Assembly (NCBI GenBank): GCA_900539455.1
Contig: UQCD01000018.1
Span: 1-46,914, forward strand
From: an uncultured Eubacteriales bacterium
GTDB lineage: Bacteria; Bacillota; Clostridia; Lachnospirales; Lachnospiraceae
Direction: 5' to 3'
Length of the DNA stretch: 46,914 nt
Shown here: in pieces, positions 43,540 through 46,914 of the stretch
Layout: each line of letters begins with the position of its first letter
Numbering within the stretch: the stretch's first letter is position 1
Notes under the pieces: model-generated
Told to the model about the DNA's origin: nothing
The model's database searches: none
The model's input: only the letters and a program-made list of their open reading frames with translations
Translations under genes and position numbers: made by a program

Positions 43540-43602
43540 ATGGGAAAGATTTAAACTATGGATTTTTAAATTGTAAGTGTCTAAAGTGTAAAGGAGAAAG
43601 AT

Positions 43603-44370
43603 ATGTTATTAGTTGTTGATGTAGGAAATACAAATATTACTTTAGGTTTATTTGAAGGTGAAAATATAGTGGGAAATTATAGAATGACTACCACTACTCC
43701 AAGAACATCAGATGAGTTTGGATATATGCTTAGAAGTATTTTGGGAAAATATGCAGATAGTGTGGAAGGAGTTATTATTTCCTCAGTAGTGCCTAATATT
43801 ATGTATTCTCTTACCAATGGCTTTAAGAAGTATTTTGGAATTAATCCGTACATTGTAGGTCCGGGGACAAAAACTGGCATAAAGCTTACTACACCAAATC
43901 CAAGAGAGGTTGGAGCCGACAGGATTGTTGATGTAGTAGCAGGTTATACAATTTATGGAGGACCAGTCATAGTAATTGATTTTGGAACAGCTACCACATA
44001 TGATTTAGTTACTAAGGATGGCTCGTTTATAGCGGCAGTTACCTCGCCGGGAATTAAAATTTCTGCAAAGGCATTATGGGAGGATACAGCTAAGCTTCCA
44101 GAGGTAGAAATTAAAAAGCCAGATACGATACTTGCAAATGACACAATTACCAGTATGCAGGCAGGGCTTGTATATGGTTACATTGGCCAGACCGAGTACA
44201 TTATAGATAAAATCAAGGAAGAAAGCGGATTTAGTGACTGCAAGGTTGTAGCCACAGGTGGACTTGGAAGAGTTATTTGCGATGAAACAAAGAAAATAGA
44301 CATATATGATAAGGATTTGACTCTTAAAGGCTTGAAGATAATTTATGACAGGCAGAATAAGAGCAGGTAA
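43603..44370 (+). CDS. coaX: Type III pantothenate kinase
   Basis: This 255-residue kinase of the ASKHA fold phosphorylates pantothenate, the first step to coenzyme A. It begins with LVVDVGNTNITLGLFEGE, has the substrate motif PREVGADRIVDVVAG and the central DFGTATTYDLV, and ends with VATGGLGRVI. Type III enzymes resist CoA feedback and need a monovalent cation. The start follows AAAGGAGAAAG. Confidence 0.95.
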   Translation: MLLVVDVGNTNITLGLFEGENIVGNYRMTTTTPRTSDEFGYMLRSILGKYADSVEGVIISSVVPNIMYSLTNGFKKYFGINPYIVGPGTKTGIKLTTPNPREVGADRIVDVVAGYTIYGGPVIVIDFGTATTYDLVTKDGSFIAAVTSPGIKISAKALWEDTAKLPEVEIKKPDTILANDTITSMQAGLVYGYIGQTEYIIDKIKEESGFSDCKVVATGGLGRVICDETKKIDIYDKDLTLKGLKIIYDRQNKSR

Positions 44371-44640
44371 ATAAGAGTAAGCAGGATAAAAAATTAAGAA
44401 AGAGTAAGATAAGTATAAGTAAAATAAAGGCAAGCAAAGTCATGATAAGATAAAGTAAGAATTGTCAAGGTAATTATAAGCAAAGTAAGGATAAACAAAG
44501 TAAGGCAAGCAGAACTAAGCATAAAAGTTGGAAAATATAAAGAAAGGAGTGTATGGTGAAAGGGAAAATTTTATAGTGAAAAGGGAATTTGTATAGCTGA
44601 AGTGGAAATAAACTTTTCACTTCAGAGGGAATTTGTATAA
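44371..44640. repeat. Purine-rich low-complexity spacer with short direct repeats
   Basis: I see no gene. 44371-44530 is almost all A and G on the plus strand, made of irregular AAGTAAG/GATAA/GCAAG units (for example GCAAAGTAAGGATAAACAAA). 44551-44640 has three related ~19-nt units ending AGGGAAAATTTTATA, AAGGGAATTTGTATA and GAGGGAATTTGTATA, with a small hairpin CTGAAGTG...CACTTCAG between the last two that may terminate coaX transcription. Confidence 0.7.
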
Positions 44641-44661
44641 GGAAAAGACAGCTACGGGATA

Positions 44662-44691
44662 TTGACAATATATCAAAAAATATATTATAAT
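44662..44691 (+). promoter_or_regulatory. Perfect-hexamer sigma-A promoter for greA-lysS
   Basis: TTGACA (44662-44667), an 18-nt AT-rich spacer and TATAAT (44686-44691). Both hexamers are exact consensus. The leader to greA is about 115 nt. Confidence 0.88.
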
Positions 44692-44811
44692 ATTTTGAAC
44701 TGTCTAAAGAGATGGCTTATACATTCTGGAAATTTCTTTTAATCGATAAGTGTTATTGTGTAAAGTTTTCAGGTGTATATAAGAATATTAAAAGTCAGGA
44801 AGGTATTTAGG

Positions 44812-45297
44812 ATGGCAGAAAAGAAAAATATACTAACATACGAAGGACTTACAAAGTTAGAGAATGAATTACAGGATTTAAAGGTTGTTAAAAGAAAAGA
44901 AGTAGCTCAGAAGATTAAGGAAGCAAGAGAACAGGGTGACTTGTCAGAAAATGCTGAATATGATGCTGCTAAGGACGAGCAGAGAGATATTGAAGCCCGT
45001 ATTGAAGAATTAGAGAAAATCCTTAAGAATGCAGAAGTTGTAGACGAGGATGAGATTGATACAAAGAAAATCAATGTTGGCTGTAGAGTTGTTCTTGTTG
45101 ACAAGGATACAAAGGAAGAAATTGAGTTCAAGATTGTAGGCTCAACAGAGGCAAACAGCCTTAAAAATATGATTTCTAACGAATCACCTATAGGCAGAGA
45201 GCTTATGGGCAGAAAGGTTGGAGAAACAGTTGTAGTTGAAGCTCCAAGTGGAGAATTCAAATACAAAATAAAGGAAATTCAAAGATTAGTAAACTAG
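44812..45297 (+). CDS. greA: Transcription elongation factor GreA
   Basis: This 161-residue factor enters the RNA polymerase secondary channel and stimulates cleavage of backtracked RNA. The N-terminal coiled coil begins YEGLTKLENELQDLK and has the tip residues in LSENAEYDAAKDEQ (conserved acidic pair). The C-terminal FKBP-like domain ends SGEFKYKIKEIQRL. ATG 44812 is chosen because AGGAAGG lies 8 nt upstream; an upstream in-frame non-ATG extension has none. lysS starts 25 nt after its stop. Confidence 0.95.
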   Translation: MAEKKNILTYEGLTKLENELQDLKVVKRKEVAQKIKEAREQGDLSENAEYDAAKDEQRDIEARIEELEKILKNAEVVDEDEIDTKKINVGCRVVLVDKDTKEEIEFKIVGSTEANSLKNMISNESPIGRELMGRKVGETVVVEAPSGEFKYKIKEIQRLVN

Positions 45298-45322
45298 GAC
45301 TGTGAAAGGAAAGAAGTAGAAA

Positions 45323-46816
45323 ATGGCTGAACAGAACAATAATCAGAATGTACAAGATATAAATGCTCTTTTAAAGGTTAGAAGAGAAAAGCTTGCAGAT
45401 TTGCAGGAAAGAGGCAAAAATCCATTTGAGATTACAAAATATGATGTTACACATCATAGTCAGGAAATCAAAGACAACTTTGAAGAATTAAACGGCAAGT
45501 CTGTAACTGTAGCTGGCCGTATTATGGCAAAGAGAGTAATGGGTAAAGCTTCCTTCTGTAACATTCAGGATTTACAGGGAAATATTCAGTCATATGTTGC
45601 CAGAGATAACATTGGCGAGGAATCTTACGCAGACTTTAAAAAGTACGATATTGGTGATATTGTTGGTATTAAGGGTGATGTTTTTGAAACAAAGACAGGT
45701 GAAAAGTCTATTCACGCTGTAGAAGTGGTTTTACTTTCAAAATCATTACAGATATTACCAGAAAAGTTCCACGGACTTACAAATACTGATATTAGATATA
45801 GACAAAGATATACAGACCTTATTATGAATGCAGAAGTAAAGGAAACTTTTGTTAAGCGTTCAAAGATTATTAGCGCAATTCGTAAATATTTAGGAAATGA
45901 AGGCTTCCTTGAGGTTGAAACTCCAATGCTTGTAGCAAATGCAGGTGGTGCAGCCGCAAGACCATTTGAAACTCATTTCAATGCACTTGACGAGGACTTA
46001 AAGCTTCGTATTTCATTAGAATTATACCTTAAAAGACTTATTGTTGGTGGCCTTGAAAGAGTATACGAAATCGGTCGTGTATTTAGAAATGAAGGTCTTG
46101 ACACAAGACATAACCCAGAGTTTACATTAATGGAGCTTTATCAGGCATACACAGACTACAACGGAATGATGGACTTAACAGAAAACTTATATCGTTATGT
46201 AGCAAAAGAGGTGCTTGGTACAACTACTATCGTTTACAATGGGATTGAAATGGATTTATCAAAGCCATTTGAGCGTATTACAATGGTTGACGCAGTTAAG
46301 AAGTACGCAGGTGTAGATTTTAACCAGATACATACTCTTGAAGAAGCAAGAGCAGTAGCAAAGGAACACCATGTAGAATTTGAGGAGCGTCACAAGAAGG
46401 GTGACATCTTAAACTTATTCTTTGAGGAATTTGTAGAAGAGCACCTTATCCAGCCAACCTTCCTTATGGACCACCCAGTTGAGATTTCTCCACTTACAAA
46501 GAAGAAACCAGAAAATCCAGAATATGTAGAGCGTTTCGAGTTCTTTATGAATGGCTGGGAAATGGCAAACGCTTACTCAGAGCTTAATGACCCTATCGAC
46601 CAGAGAGAAAGATTTAAGGCTCAGGAAGAGCTTTTAGCTCAGGGTGATGATGAGGCAAACACAACAGATGAGGACTTCTTAAATGCCCTTGAAATCGGTA
46701 TGCCACCAACAGGCGGTATTGGATTTGGTATTGATAGAATGTGTATGCTGTTGACAGATTCAGCGGCTATAAGAGATGTGTTGTTGTTCCCGACGATGAA
46801 GTCGTTAGAAAAGTAA
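45323..46816 (+). CDS. lysS: Lysyl-tRNA synthetase (class II)
   Basis: This 497-residue enzyme charges tRNA-Lys. The N-terminal OB-fold anticodon domain (about 55-150, VAGRIMAKRVMGKASFCNIQ) precedes the class II catalytic domain, with motif 1 near FLEVETPML, motif 2 near GRVFRNEGLDTRHNPEFTLM and motif 3 GIGFGIDRMCML. The end, AIRDVLLFPTMKSLEK, is normal in protein sequence. In DNA, however, the last ~70 nt use CTG, TTG, GCG, CCG, ACG and TCG codons that the rest of the gene avoids, suggesting the 3' end was replaced during integration of a mobile element. Probably cotranscribed with greA. Confidence 0.96.
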   Translation: MAEQNNNQNVQDINALLKVRREKLADLQERGKNPFEITKYDVTHHSQEIKDNFEELNGKSVTVAGRIMAKRVMGKASFCNIQDLQGNIQSYVARDNIGEESYADFKKYDIGDIVGIKGDVFETKTGEKSIHAVEVVLLSKSLQILPEKFHGLTNTDIRYRQRYTDLIMNAEVKETFVKRSKIISAIRKYLGNEGFLEVETPMLVANAGGAAARPFETHFNALDEDLKLRISLELYLKRLIVGGLERVYEIGRVFRNEGLDTRHNPEFTLMELYQAYTDYNGMMDLTENLYRYVAKEVLGTTTIVYNGIEMDLSKPFERITMVDAVKKYAGVDFNQIHTLEEARAVAKEHHVEFEERHKKGDILNLFFEEFVEEHLIQPTFLMDHPVEISPLTKKKPENPEYVERFEFFMNGWEMANAYSELNDPIDQRERFKAQEELLAQGDDEANTTDEDFLNALEIGMPPTGGIGFGIDRMCMLLTDSAAIRDVLLFPTMKSLEK

Positions 46817-46914
46817 GAACCCAGTAAAACCAAGGGTTTCAGCACTTGGATGTACTAACATATATAGTTGGTCAAGGGGTTTTGACCAAGATTTGACCAA
46901 TTTTTGGCATAGTC
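46746..46914 (+). mobile_element. Probable attachment-site end of an integrative element at the 3' end of lysS
   Basis: Codon preference switches at about 46746 within lysS. After the stop there is CCAAGGGTTTCAGCACTTGG, then an inverted TTGGTCAA (46868-46875) and two direct TTTGACCAA units 11 nt apart (46881 and 46892). Helically phased short repeats beside a core are typical arm-type binding sites for tyrosine recombinases of conjugative or mobilisable elements. The integrase would lie beyond the window, so this is inference from one end only. Confidence 0.55.

Overview
The window is a low-GC (roughly one third G+C) bacterial chromosome segment. Gene content and order (hprK, ROK glucokinase, murB, rapZ, whiA, HPr-like; SleB-type hydrolase with SH3 domains; KtrAB; strong AGGAGG ribosome binding sites) point to an anaerobic member of the Clostridia, most likely Lachnospiraceae. 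The genus cannot be fixed from the sequence alone. No tRNA, rRNA or CRISPR array was seen.

Layout. 196-1398 (minus): PUA-type rRNA methyltransferase. 1487-4555 (plus): a metal-type promoter with a near-consensus Fur box, then an odd Fur-family regulator, a one-helix DUF6110-like protein and a P1B-type ATPase with an altered CPC motif. 4692-6731 (minus): secreted alpha-amylase lipoprotein. 6947-8290: MATE exporter. 8759-10360 (minus): pyrG. 10676-12637: ftsH. 12808-14682: uvrC. 14846-20023: carbon-regulation and envelope cluster hprK, glucokinase, murB, rapZ, whiA and an HPr-like gene whose active-site histidine is alanine (Crh-like).

20180-25900 is the clearest accessory island. It has three copies of a 5' control region with 21-nt-phased direct repeats, three related copies of a membrane-anchored 169-residue protein (one broken), a small secreted cationic peptide, an ABC ATPase and a large membrane protein resembling lactococcin-972-type bacteriocin export/immunity systems, and a wrecked FtsX-type permease. 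It is actively rearranging: several deletions end at short direct repeats.

25980-29554: GtrA-like protein, UDP-galactopyranose-mutase-like flavoprotein and a large polytopic membrane protein, probably for surface glycan or lipid-linked sugar. Then dnaE, pfkA, ktrB-ktrA, a TrmH/SpoU methyltransferase, an SH3/SleB cell-wall hydrolase, argF-(small membrane protein)-birA-(DUF6145-like)-dusB-coaX, and greA-lysS.

Two structures are not explained by ordinary annotation. (1) Three 150-195 bp imperfect palindromes at 29615, 39220 and 39649 share a G+C-rich asymmetric core, but their outer stems are unrelated in sequence and each still self-complementary. They look like a family of nonautonomous elements or structured RNAs. 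(2) The last ~70 bp of lysS abruptly change codon preference and are followed by phased TTTGACCAA repeats, which looks like the end of an integrated mobile element that has replaced the 3' end of lysS.
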